Source: Zasmidium citrigriseum (taxonomy: Eukaryota; Ascomycota; Dothideomycetes; Mycosphaerellales; Mycosphaerellaceae). Taken from it: DNA of 64,000 nucleotides. Both the position numbers and the translations under genes were made by a program. The notes beneath the pieces were generated by a model. It worked only from the letters and a program-made list of their open reading frames with translations. It was not told the DNA's origin and did no database searches. Shown here piece after piece: positions 23,406-33,198 of this stretch; position 1 is the stretch's first letter, and each line of letters opens with the position of its first letter. The stretch covers positions 310,001-374,000 of the forward strand of contig NHNW01000042.1 in assembly GCA_002786025.1 (NCBI GenBank), in the 5' to 3' direction.

Positions 23406-24430
23406 CTACCGACCCATCCACCTGAAACGACATCAGCTTCATCTCTTGACAATCAAAATTGGAATGCAACTCACCCTCCATCAACAGTCAATATTTCGCC
23501 CGACACATACAGGCTCGCTCGACTGGCCAAGAAAACCACCGAGCCCTTGAAATCGTCCGGCACTCCCCATCTTCCTGCCGGAATGCGCTCCAGGATGCTT
23601 GCGGCCCGCTTCTCATCCTTTATCAGAGCTTCGTTCATGGCCGTATGGATGTAGCCTGGAGCAATCTGAACAGTCTTAGTGGCCTGCCTCTAGCTTGTTG
23701 GACCTAACTTACAGCATTGACATTGATGCCCTGCGACGCCCATTGATTCGAAAGAGCCTTCGTCAACTGAGCGACGCCACCTTTGGCACTGGCATATGCG
23801 GGTACGTTCAAACCTCCCTGGAACGACACGAGCGATGCTATGTTGATGATTGACCCGCGGTGGGAAATGCCGCCAATCGATGGCCCTTGTGGCGTTCGTG
23901 TGAGCATGTACGCTCCAACATCCCTGCAGAGTGTGAATACGGTGTTCAAATTCACTTGCAGTACCTGTTCCAATCTCAGCTCAGCATCCGACATCACATG
24001 CTGTCATACGACCAACCTCGTTCCAGTCACTGTCAGGGAATTCATGAGCTGGATGACGCCGCTGAATACCTCCGCAGTTCACCAGAATGTCTGATATAAC
24101 GGGAACGATCAGCACCACTTGACAACATGGTCGGGGTTCAGATGCAACATCATACTCACCAATATCATGACCGCCGTCAAGCACTCGTTTTGTCAGTCCA
24201 CCAACATCTGCCGCTGAAGCGAGATCTGCAACAAAAATTGTCGCTTTACGACCAAGCTTTTCAATGGCTTGCTTTGTCGTCTGATTGGACTCATCTCGCT
24301 GCACGAGGACAACATCGGCACCAGCTTCTGCCACTGCTATTGCCAGAGATTGTCCAATACCTCTGGTCGCACCTGTGACAAGTGCTGTGCTGCCCCGCAG
24401 GGAGAACATATCAAGAACCAAAGACGACAT
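23406..24430 (-). CDS. Short-chain dehydrogenase/reductase, KduD-like
   Basis: NAD(P)-dependent oxidoreductase of the classical SDR family, likely acting on a keto- or deoxy-sugar acid. Exons (minus): 24430-24160, 24090-24017, 23964-23713, 23665-23475, 23421-23406; 267 residues in one frame. The cofactor motif is TGATRGIG (residues about 19-26), the N-x-x-G block is NCGG, and the catalytic set is S (IINIASL) with YASAK. The C-terminus VDGGWMGR is typical of the 2-deoxy-D-gluconate 3-dehydrogenase group; it is only reached by splicing a last 16-base coding exon. The gene is divergent from the transporter at 24823 and shares a 392-base promoter region with it, and a sugar-acid dehydratase follows, which supports the sugar-acid role. 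Confidence 0.85.
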
Positions 24431-24822
24431 TCTCTGAGTGATGCAGGAAGATGTTCATTGTTCGGCCGAGCATTGTTCGTCACTACTGGGTAACTACTTC
24501 ACCATCCGAAGTTTAGGCATCGGCATCTCGACATGCTCGCCTCTCGGGTTGTCTGGGCGCGAGCTGCGAAGCGGGTCGGCAAGAAGTTTGGGGGTCACAT
24601 TCGGAAATTGGGGTCCAGCTCCTTGTGTCACCCCATGGGGCACCAAACCCACTCCAAGCAAGGGCGGGGATCCCCACGGGCAGGTCACGACTGCCACGAT
24701 GCGGTGGGTACTCATGCACGTGTCTCACCGTCACCCACATCTCTCGAGCCTCTCGAGACCTGCGTCTTTCGTCCTCACCTTCACGACGGCTTCACACAAA
24801 CCCCACTGTTTAAAGTGCGACC
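24431..24822. promoter_or_regulatory. Shared divergent promoter of the SDR and transporter genes
   Basis: 392 bases between two start codons pointing apart. Co-regulation of the two genes is likely by position; I cannot name a binding site. Confidence 0.5.
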
Positions 24823-26746
24823 ATGGCAGACGCAAAGAGTGTGACCGAACAAATCGAGGACTTTGAGTTGGAGAACGCAAAACGGCATCAAGATGAGGAG
24901 ATGCCATATCCGCCCTGCCTGCATGGTCTATCTGAGGAAGAGATCAAGAATCTGGGTGTCAAGACGACTTTGAAGCTCGATCTAATCGTCATGCCCGCAA
25001 TGACAATCATGTACATTCTGAACTACCTTGGTCGGTGATGGTAGTCTAGCGCATCTTGCGTGTGCTAACCAATCGCAGACCGCCAGAACATTGCTGCATC
25101 CAAACTGGCCAACATCATGGAAGATCTTGACATGACAGTCACGCAATACAACACATGTGTTTCCGTTCTATTCGCAGGATACAGTATGTGATGGCATGGT
25201 CAACCTTGATACCAAGGAGATGGTGCTGACCACAAACAGTCTTGATGCAAGTTCCGTCCAATCTTCTGGTCAGCAAGATCAAGTATCCCGGCATCTACAT
25301 CTGTTCAGCTGTAGCACTCTGGGGCGCAGTATCTGCTTGTACAGCTGCCGTCAACAGCTTCGGCAGTCTTGTCGCCTGTCGATTCTTGCTTGGATTTGTA
25401 GGTCAACCAAACGGATATCAAGTTACCGCATTAGTTATGCTGACTTACGACTCTTCGCATTTAGGTCGAGGCAGTCTTCTTCCCCGGAGCGTTCTTCTAC
25501 TTAAGCATGTTTTACAATCGACGACAGATTGCATTCCGGACGGCCATTTTGTACAGTGGTAGCCAGCTCGGCAACGCATTTGGCACGCTCTTCGCCATCG
25601 GAATCCTGGAACTGGACGGTGCTCATGGACTTGAAGGATGGCGATGGTAAGATCTACCATCAAAATCTGCAATAGGCTCTTGCTGACAATGGAATTCTAG
25701 GCTGTTCCTGATCGAAGGCGTGCTGACCGTTGGTCTTGCCATCGTCTTCGCGCTGTACTTGCCGAACTCGCCACGGACGATCATGGGGTTCACCGAAGTC
25801 GAACACGAATGGCTCCGCTGGAACTATGAAAGTGATCAGAAGCAGCAAGACGACTCCCACGAGATCACAGCTAAGCAGGGCTTCCTCATGGCTGTGTCAG
25901 ATCCAAAGACCTGGCTTATGATGGGTACTCTGTACGCCACGTATACTGCTGCCGCCGTCAACAACTTCTTCCCCACCGTCGTTGGTGGACTTGGCTTCTC
26001 GAGGAATGCTTCCTATGGTCTGACTGCAGTGAGTGTTTCAAGTTGCTACACACCAAGCGTTGGCTGATTAGTTGTCCTTCGTAGCCGCCATTCGTTCTCT
26101 GTGTGATTTGCATGCTCATTGTTGGATTCGATAGCGACAAGGTAAGCTCATCTTCTGAACATTGTTCTAAGCTTCACTGACAATTTGCGACAGAGAAAAG
26201 AGAGGTACCTGCATATTGCACTTCCTCTCACAATCACAGTCGTTGCCAACATCATCGCTGTCTCGACTGTCAATGTTGCCGCTCGTTGTAAGTCACCCCC
26301 TTCCATGACATCAAGCCGTCACTGACCGGTATCTAGACGTTGCAATGATGCTGATGCCGGCTTCATTCTACTCCTCATCCATCGTTCAGCTTTCATGGAT
26401 CTCAGGCAGTCTATCTCAGCCTGCCGTCAAGAGAGCTGCTTCCATTGCGCTCATCAACTGCATTTGCAATACGCCCAACAGTAAGTTAAATGAAAGGCCC
26501 GCCCTTGAGTCCTTATTTGCTGACAACATTCGATCAGTCTGGACATCGTATCTGTATTACGACTCTCCGAGATATGTCGCCGCTTTTGGCGTCAACCTTG
26601 GAGCAGCTGTCGTAGCAATCGGCTTTGCCACAGCCACGTTCATTTATCTCAGAGGACAGAACAGGAAGATGGAACAGGGAATGGCATTGGGCAAGAGCGG
26701 GCCGACTGCTGTCCAGCAAGCGGCTGGGTTCAGGTACATGCTTTAG
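24823..26746 (+). CDS. MFS anion:cation symporter, Dal5/allantoate-permease type
   Basis: Plasma-membrane importer of organic anions (ACS family, which in fungi carries allantoate, vitamins and sugar acids). Exons: 24823-25030, 25079-25183, 25240-25397, 25465-25646, 25701-26028, 26085-26141, 26194-26287, 26337-26480, 26538-26746; 494 residues. All eight introns have GT..AG ends and the joins are in frame. Family marks are a long acidic N-terminus, helix 1 ending NYLDRQNIAASKL, LLGFVEAVFFPGAFFYLSMFY, and a C-terminal helix (AVVAIGFATATFIYLRGQNRK). The last intron (57 bases) has no stop and is in phase, so its retention would give a longer protein. Placement between the SDR and the DgoD-like enzyme suggests that it imports their substrate. 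Confidence 0.88.
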
Positions 26747-27033
26747 ATGGAAGGAAAACGGTAGAGACTTCGCCGCGATGCATACAGAAGACAGCGAGAC
26801 AGCAGATGTTGGGGCGAATGTGACCCCCACAATCGAGTGGGGAAGCCCCCAAATCTCCTCCTCCTACAGCTCCACCCAGCTCCACAGACTCGACACGAGG
26901 TCGGCAAATGGCACCAGGCAGCTCAAGACCGTCTACCCGTGGTTTGGCATCGAAATCGTGAGTCTTTCAGACTTCAGCATCAAAACGCATCTCTGATTTC
27001 TGCGAGCTCAACGATCATTTCTCATTAACAGCA

Positions 27034-28239
27034 ATGGCCAAAATCAAGACTGTGGAGCACTTCCGAGTTAAGCCAAGATGGCTGTTCGTCAAGATCACCG
27101 ATGAAGATGGCAAAGTTGGATGGGGAGAGGGAACTCTAGAAGGCCATGATCTCGCTGTAGAAGGAGCATTGGACGAGATCATCGTTCGAATCGTTGGTTT
27201 GGAAGCAAAGTAAGCTCTTGACATCGATGAGCCTAATACCGTCCATGCTGACATTTACTTTAGCAACATCGAACACATCTGGCAACTCATATGGCGTCTT
27301 GGCTTCTATCGCGGCGGCCCAGTCTTCATGTCCGCCCTATCTGGCGTCGACATCGCTCTCTGGGACCTTAAAGCTCGACGACTCAACGTGCCCCTCTACG
27401 AACTCCTAGGCGGCCAAGTGCGAAACAAGGCACAAGTCTACTGCTGGATCGGTGGCGATCGACCATCAGATATCGAAGCCGCTGCCAAAGCTCGGAAAGC
27501 ACAAGGCCTGACTTGCGTGAAGATGAACGCCACCGAGGATGTCAACTGGCTTGACATGCCTTCAGTCCTTGACTCGACTGTCGAACGGTTGAAGACGGTT
27601 AAGGCACTTGGTCTCAACGCTGGTCTGGACTTCCACGGACGACTCCACAAGCCTATGGCAAAGCAACTTGCCAAAGCGTTGGAGCCACATCAACCGCTGT
27701 TCATCGAAGAGCCGATCCTTGTTGAGCATCCCGAGGCACTGAAGCAACTGGCCGGCATGACATCGATACCTATTGCTCTAGGAGAACGACTATACCATCG
27801 TTGGGATGCGAAGCGATTCCTCGAAGAAGGCCTCATCGACGTGCTACAACCCGATATTGCTCACGCAGGAGGCATCTCAGAAACAAAGCGTCTTGCAAAC
27901 ATGGCTGAAGCGTACGATGTGGCGATCGCACCTCACTGTCCACTCGGCCCCATTGCCTTCGCTGCCTCACTACATGTTGGAATTTCAACGCCGAACTTTG
28001 TTATCCTGGAGATGTCTCTCGGGATGCACTACAACACCGAAGCGGGTGATATCGACCTCAACACCTATTTGAAAGATCAATCAGTCTTTGCAATCAAGGA
28101 AGGTTATGTCTCGGCACCGACTGGGCCTGGACTTGGCATTGATATCGATGAGGAGATGATTCGCAAGATCGCTGCAGAGACAAAGCCATGGCAATGTAAG
28201 GAGTTTTACGGACCTGATGGATCGATAAGGGAATGGTAG
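27034..28239 (+). CDS. Galactonate-dehydratase-like enolase superfamily enzyme
   Basis: Mandelate racemase/muconate lactonizing subgroup enzyme, 383 residues, the usual size of D-galactonate dehydratase (DgoD). Such enzymes remove water from an aldonate to give the 2-keto-3-deoxy acid. Exons 27034-27209 and 27264-28239. Visible family blocks: FRVKPRWLFVKI at the N-terminus, VKMNATEDVNW, the metal-ligand strands DFHGR, FIEEP and GERLY, and the acid/base region DIAHAGGISE with IAPHCPLGP. The start MAKIKTVEHFRVKP matches the family start. A possible 5' UTR intron (GTGAGT at about 26959 to an AG at 27031) lies just before it. It is downstream of and co-oriented with the transporter. Exact aldonate unproven. 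Confidence 0.85.
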
Positions 28240-28621
28240 GATGTAATGAATGTGCATGGTTTCGTGGGGTCGGGAAAAGAGACAACCTTCGAAAGCTCAA
28301 CTCAACAACTACTCTCCTACCCTCACAGAATCTCCGTGGTATCACTGCCTAAACAAGTCGTTCAATGAGCATTGTTGTGGAAAGCTAATACCTGCAGATG
28401 AAATGCCACTGAATTGAATTCATGGCAGCCCTACATACGCCACGGATCCTTCTGCAGGTATACGAAGAGAGCTTGTCGAAAAGAGTATACAATTCGACGC
28501 TGAGGACATCACCTCGCAATCGATTTAAAAAGACTGTAGCAAGCTGCATCAAGTAGAAAGAACTGATCTCACTACACCTATTCTCCTTTTGCAACCTCTC
28601 CACAAATCAAGATCCCCAATC
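28240..28621. other. Spacer, no gene seen
   Basis: 382 bases holding the 3' end of the dehydratase transcript and the promoter of the small SnoaL-like gene. Confidence 0.5.
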
Positions 28622-29107
28622 ATGGCATCCAACTTGCCCCTCTACACCCAAATCCAAACCACGACGCAGAGATTCATTGACTCATTCGCCACCGCCAGGA
28701 TCGAAGGCGCTTCAGCTTTCAACGCCGCCCTCTCCCCAACCTGCAAACGCTTCTACTCCCCAGTATCCCTCGCTGCTCTCCTCCCATCTTCCTTCGCCGA
28801 TGGCGAATCCAACGAGCACTACGCTACTCGCATGCAAGTCGAACTCGACACCACAACCCAATCCCGTGAACCTGAGATCCGGGATCTTGTAATCGATGAA
28901 GGGGCTCGAAAGGCTACGTTGGACTCAGTGCATTACACTCAGAGTAAGACAACGGGAAAGGAGTATGCGTTCGAGTTTGCGTTCTTTCTCGACTTTAATG
29001 GCGAGGGGACGATGATCGAGAAAATTCAGGTCTTTGCGGATTCGGGGATGGCGAGGAAGTTCTTCGAGGAGGAGCAGGAAGTCGGTGAGAGTGTTAAGGA
29101 ACAGTAG
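28622..29107 (+). CDS. Small SnoaL/NTF2-like protein
   Basis: Intronless frame of 161 residues starting in a good fungal context (AATCATGGC). The pattern of an N-terminal helix pair (QTTTQRFIDSFATARIEGASAFNAALSP) followed by alternating beta strands (ARKATLDSVHYTQSK, YAFEFAFFLDFNGEGTMIEKIQVFADSG) fits the NTF2-like/SnoaL fold, a cone-shaped pocket used by small isomerases, hydrolases or scaffold proteins. The acidic C-terminal helix is FFEEEQEVGESVKEQ. No signal peptide. The function cannot be assigned; the convergent neighbour is a membrane protein. Confidence 0.65.
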   Translation: MASNLPLYTQIQTTTQRFIDSFATARIEGASAFNAALSPTCKRFYSPVSLAALLPSSFADGESNEHYATRMQVELDTTTQSREPEIRDLVIDEGARKATLDSVHYTQSKTTGKEYAFEFAFFLDFNGEGTMIEKIQVFADSGMARKFFEEEQEVGESVKEQ

Positions 29108-29180
29108 CATTCTCGTTCGTCAATAAAAACGGGGTATATCAAACAACTCATCGTCCCATCAATCATACAGACCATCCTCG

Positions 29181-30520
29181 TCACGGCGACTTCGGAATCT
29201 CATTCAACGCCTGCGTAATATCCAAAACCTCGTCCGGCGATCGATACCGGTAGCCAGAATTCCGCTTCTCCTGCACATGGACATCCGTTGTTTTATAGAT
29301 CGATCCCAGATCTAGCCGCGGAGGGGCAGTACCCTCCTCCGCTGCCTTCGTGAGTTCCGTCTCGCTGGAATTCGAAGCCATCTTGCGGTGGTTGAAAGGC
29401 TGGGAGAAAGTCTGCAGCCATGCTCGGGTAGGTCTCGAAACAGCAGACTGTTGTACTTGTCGCTGAATATCTGTCGTCGATCCGGGAGGGGAAGTGCTCA
29501 CCGTAGCGAAATTTCCGAAGAACTTGGATATTCGTGGAGGCTCTTCTTGGGCCAGTCTTCCACTCTCAGAAGTCTTGACGCCTTGTGAGTTCGTTGGTGT
29601 CTCGGGGCCAGACTTTCCACAGATAAATCTCCATGCAGTCACGAACAGGCCGCGCAGAGCTGGGAGGCAGCAACAGATCACTGAAGTATTCGCTTCAATT
29701 TCTGTCCACAGCCAGCCGTTGAAAGAGCCCCAGGTCGGATCTTGCGTGCTGTTGGCGCTGTCTCGTAGCATCAACATTCGCACGATCGAGGCGGCGATAG
29801 TAAAAGCCCCGAGCGCGAAGATGGCGATCAGGCCAGCCTTCGTGCGAGCCTGGACGTGCAACGTGCGGATCAGGGGGATCGGGAGGAGGTAGACCTGTAC
29901 ATATCATCAGTCTCAGCCTCGCCATCAATGCGAACCTGTGTACTTACCACAATATCCATCAACGTATTAAACGCCGCATGCGAATACCAAAACGCCATAT
30001 TACTGATACAGCTCCCCTTGACCCTCTTATCCCAATTATACTCCACAGGCATACACTGGAAAATCGTCCCCACGGTAAAAGCCACCGTCCCAGCGGCGAT
30101 AATCACCGCATTGGCAATAACAATCCTCTGAAACCCCTCAAAACTAAAGATCCTCAGATACAAAAAGCAGAAGTTGAGCTTGGTCAACCCGCCAATGACT
30201 TTGTAGAGGATCTGGTAGAGGTAGAAGTAGAACATGGCGTGGGAGAAGGTCGTGGGGATGTCTGCGCGGTGTTTGCCGAAGCCGTAGTGCGCGGAGGCGT
30301 AGAGGAGGGCGGTCATGATTACGAGGGTTAGGTAGGCGAGGCCGGCCATGAGGTCGTCCCAGCCGCGTTGTTTGGTGCGCCATCGGTGGGTTATGCGGGC
30401 GGTGAAGAAGAAGGTTGTGAAGAAGATGAAGACTGTTGAGACGATGACCAGTTCGGGGCTCTTGTTGGGGATGTCTTTCGTGTCGAAGTCTGGGATGGTG
30501 ATGTTGTTGGTGGTCGACAT
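29181..30520 (-). CDS. Fungal rhodopsin-type (Pth11-related) seven-helix membrane protein
   Basis: Exons (minus) 30520-29948 and 29894-29181, 428 residues; the intron has a GTAAGT donor and joins in frame. Seven hydrophobic helices are visible: for example ELVIVSTVFIFFTTFFFTAR, DLMAGLAYLTLVIMTALLY, IVIANAVIIAAGTVAFTVG and AGLIAIFALGAFTIAASIV. Conserved family marks include WDD after helix 1, LTKLNFCFLYLRIF, and the block WTEIEANTSVICCCLPALR that is typical of the fungal rhodopsin domain. There is no CFEM domain in front. The C-terminal cytosolic tail (about 170 residues) is Ser/Thr rich. Members are thought to sense surface or chemical cues (family knowledge); ligand unknown. Confidence 0.85.
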
Positions 30521-31770
30521 CTCGACGGGCGGCTAGCGTGTCAAACTGCTGCTCGTTCGTCGTTTGCAGAAAGTGGTTTGTTGTTAAGGAAAGCGATATC
30601 TTACAGATCTATGTCTTCCATAGCAAGCAATCAAGTATACATGATCTCGCGCGGCAGTCTTCACTGCAGCAAGTGTGCCAGCGGCAAACGACGCATTCCA
30701 TACCGATTTGTTTGCCATTGCCGACCGCATGGAAGAGGCAATAAGGTGTGCGTTGAAGGCGTTCACGATCGCTGGAGCATTGAAGCAAGGTCAAGAGACC
30801 AGCTCATCACGCGAGGCTGGCAGCGTTGCCTTGTCAGCCATGCCGCAAAGGGCCGAATTTGCGGCAAGCGTAGACCAGGTGATGAGACTGTGGCGGAAGT
30901 TTATAAGTCTAGCAGTATGGTATACATGACGGACTCCGTTCTTAACCATATTGAACGTAAAGCCCAGGCTGAAGCCATGCACCGGCGAATTCGATATTCC
31001 AGACCCGTCGAGACTTTGGTTGTACGCATTTGGTGTTGTGTCCGAAGCTATCAGACATTACCCGTAGATCGTCCGTGACTGCGTCGTTGATGCCATAATC
31101 GTGGAGTGAATCTCAGTATCAGGGGTATCCTGGCAGCCGGACCATCGCTGGTATACCACAAGCCGCGTGCTCATCCAGATGCCGCGCTGTTACAAGACCA
31201 CGATATGCTTTGCTTGGTGTTGAAGATGGAAGATCGAGAAGTCGGTATCGCTGGAGCATACGTTCACTCTTCGTATTATTGAATATCCACGGTTGAGCCT
31301 ATTGAGCATTAGTGGTGGACGCCGACTGCATCCTATCTTCGAGTCTCTCTGCCTGACCTGGCCAGGTTGACGCCGCTCATTGCATTTGAGTTGTATAACC
31401 ATCATTGAGATTGCTTGGAGTCCACCATATTGATGACCCATGGATCAAATCGCTTGAGAATAGAGCCCTTCATACGAGTCGATATCCAGGGTTGAGCCTG
31501 GCGGCTGGCAGGCCATCCCCAATTCTCTGATTCTAAGCAAGCCAGCTTGATATCTCTCAATGCATGAGTCTTATCACAGCTGCTGGGATATCGTGCAGCC
31601 AACAATCTTGGTATCCGCGTCGTCGTCACGTGGAGGGCAGCCAGGGTAGCATCCAGCCGACCGCACGTGCTTCAAATCCCGCTCAGGCATGTTCGGGTCA
31701 TGCATACAGGGCAGACAAACACGGGAGACGGCGATTCGGAAGTTCAATGGATAGCAGTGAGCGACCGGCT
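30521..31770. other. 1.25 kb spacer, no gene seen
   Basis: Short mixed ORFs only. It includes the upstream region of the rhodopsin-type gene and the 3' flank of the Acinus-like gene. Confidence 0.5.
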
Positions 31771-33198
31771 TCACCGTCGCCCACCTCCACGATAGCGATC
31801 ACCTCCTCTGCCTCTTCCTCTGCCACCACCGCGCATACCACCCCTCGGGTTCCTGCCAAACAACCCAAAGTCCGCACCGCCATCGACCAGTCTATCGCCA
31901 TCCTCAAAGGTATACCTCCTCAGCTCACCTTCCGCGTATGCCGCGGGATCCGCAAATCGATCATTCCAGTCTCTGCTTTTCTCCTTTTCGAATTCCTCAA
32001 GTCGTCTCTCCACGAGATCTCGTGGTACGGGTTGGTAGTAGATCTTCGGCTTGGTCTGGGTGAATGGGTACATATCGTCGAGAATGTCGTTGGTCTTACT
32101 CTGCGGTCGGCGATCTTCCTCGGGCGATTGCGGTGGTGGCTGTTGGTATTGACTCGATTGTCGCCGAGGTCCAGATGGTGCGTTTGGCATGCCTTCGCCA
32201 GGTGGTTGTCGTGAGGATCCAGCTGCGTTTCGCGCATTACTCGCGTTGCTTTCGGCTTCTTGCAGGGATACTGTCACTTGACCGTCTGTGTCGCTGCTGT
32301 AAGCCACCTCCCAGCGCGTCATGTCGGCTCTGTCGACTTCCGTATCGATCCACTCCCGCACTTTGTCCTCTGGCACGTAGTCCACCCAAAGAGGCTTGCG
32401 CATAGGTTCGTCGGGCCAGACTTGGTCGTGTAAGGCGCTCCTTACCGAAGATGCTGCAGAGACAGAATCGAACAGCACGAATGCGTGCGTTCTTAGCTTG
32501 TCCAAGTGGAATTCCTGAATGTCGGCATCTCCGGACTTCTGAGCAATCGACAGTAGATGCTCGCGTAGGACGCCAGGCTGTAGAGGTCGTACAAGATCGC
32601 GAATGTAGAGAGCTCGCGTGACAGGATGCTTTGATGGTATCGAGGTAGAGTCGGCGTCCGGCAATATCACGTCGTCCTTCGCATCCTGCGGCTTAGAGTC
32701 CTGCCAATCGCTGTCCATATTCTCCTCCCGCACATCCATGACATCGTCGCTGATCGCTTGTGGCAGTACCTTCTTCTCATCTGCCTCCTCTTCATCCACC
32801 GGTGCCGGAGCCTCCGCCACGACATCCTCCGGCAGCTTCACAGCAACATCATCCTCGCTCTTCTCCTCCGCAATCTTGATCTTCTTGCTGATACTCTCCT
32901 CGCTCACCGGCGGCGTGGGACTCCGACGCTTGCGCTTATTCGTAGGTTCCTCCGAGCCTTCCATCGAAACATCACCGCTCTGCTCTGCCTCGTCGCCGAC
33001 CGCTGGCTCGTCCGCCGCCGCCGCCTCAACCGCCTCATCTTGCTTACCTGCATCATCCCCACCCTCCTTCTTCACCCCATCATCCGCAACCAGCGCATCA
33101 ACATAATTCTGCTTGACCTTCAACCCCGTAGACGCGATCCCGCGCTCCTTGACGAGCTCCTTCAGCTCCGCGACCTTGAGCTTGCTGTAGTCGGACAT
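31771..33198 (-). CDS. Acinus-like SAP and RRM protein (ASAP/PSAP splicing complex)
   Basis: Intronless, 475 residues. SAP domain at residues about 4-40 (SKLKVAELKELVKERGIAST), then an acidic spacer and a KRKRR nuclear signal. An Acinus-type RRM begins ALYIRDLVRPLQPGVLREHL and continues DIQEFHLDKLRTHAFVLFDS. At about 371-391 lies the RNPS1-SAP18-binding motif ILDDMYPFTQTKPKIYYQPV, the diagnostic mark of Acinus. The C-terminus is an RGG box (GGMRGGGRGRGRGG). In animals Acinus nucleates the ASAP complex on exon junctions and in apoptosis; a nuclear RNA-processing role is expected here. All domains are complete and in the usual order. Confidence 0.85.
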   Translation of the reverse strand: MSDYSKLKVAELKELVKERGIASTGLKVKQNYVDALVADDGVKKEGGDDAGKQDEAVEAAAADEPAVGDEAEQSGDVSMEGSEEPTNKRKRRSPTPPVSEESISKKIKIAEEKSEDDVAVKLPEDVVAEAPAPVDEEEADEKKVLPQAISDDVMDVREENMDSDWQDSKPQDAKDDVILPDADSTSIPSKHPVTRALYIRDLVRPLQPGVLREHLLSIAQKSGDADIQEFHLDKLRTHAFVLFDSVSAASSVRSALHDQVWPDEPMRKPLWVDYVPEDKVREWIDTEVDRADMTRWEVAYSSDTDGQVTVSLQEAESNASNARNAAGSSRQPPGEGMPNAPSGPRRQSSQYQQPPPQSPEEDRRPQSKTNDILDDMYPFTQTKPKIYYQPVPRDLVERRLEEFEKEKSRDWNDRFADPAAYAEGELRRYTFEDGDRLVDGGADFGLFGRNPRGGMRGGGRGRGRGGDRYRGGGRR

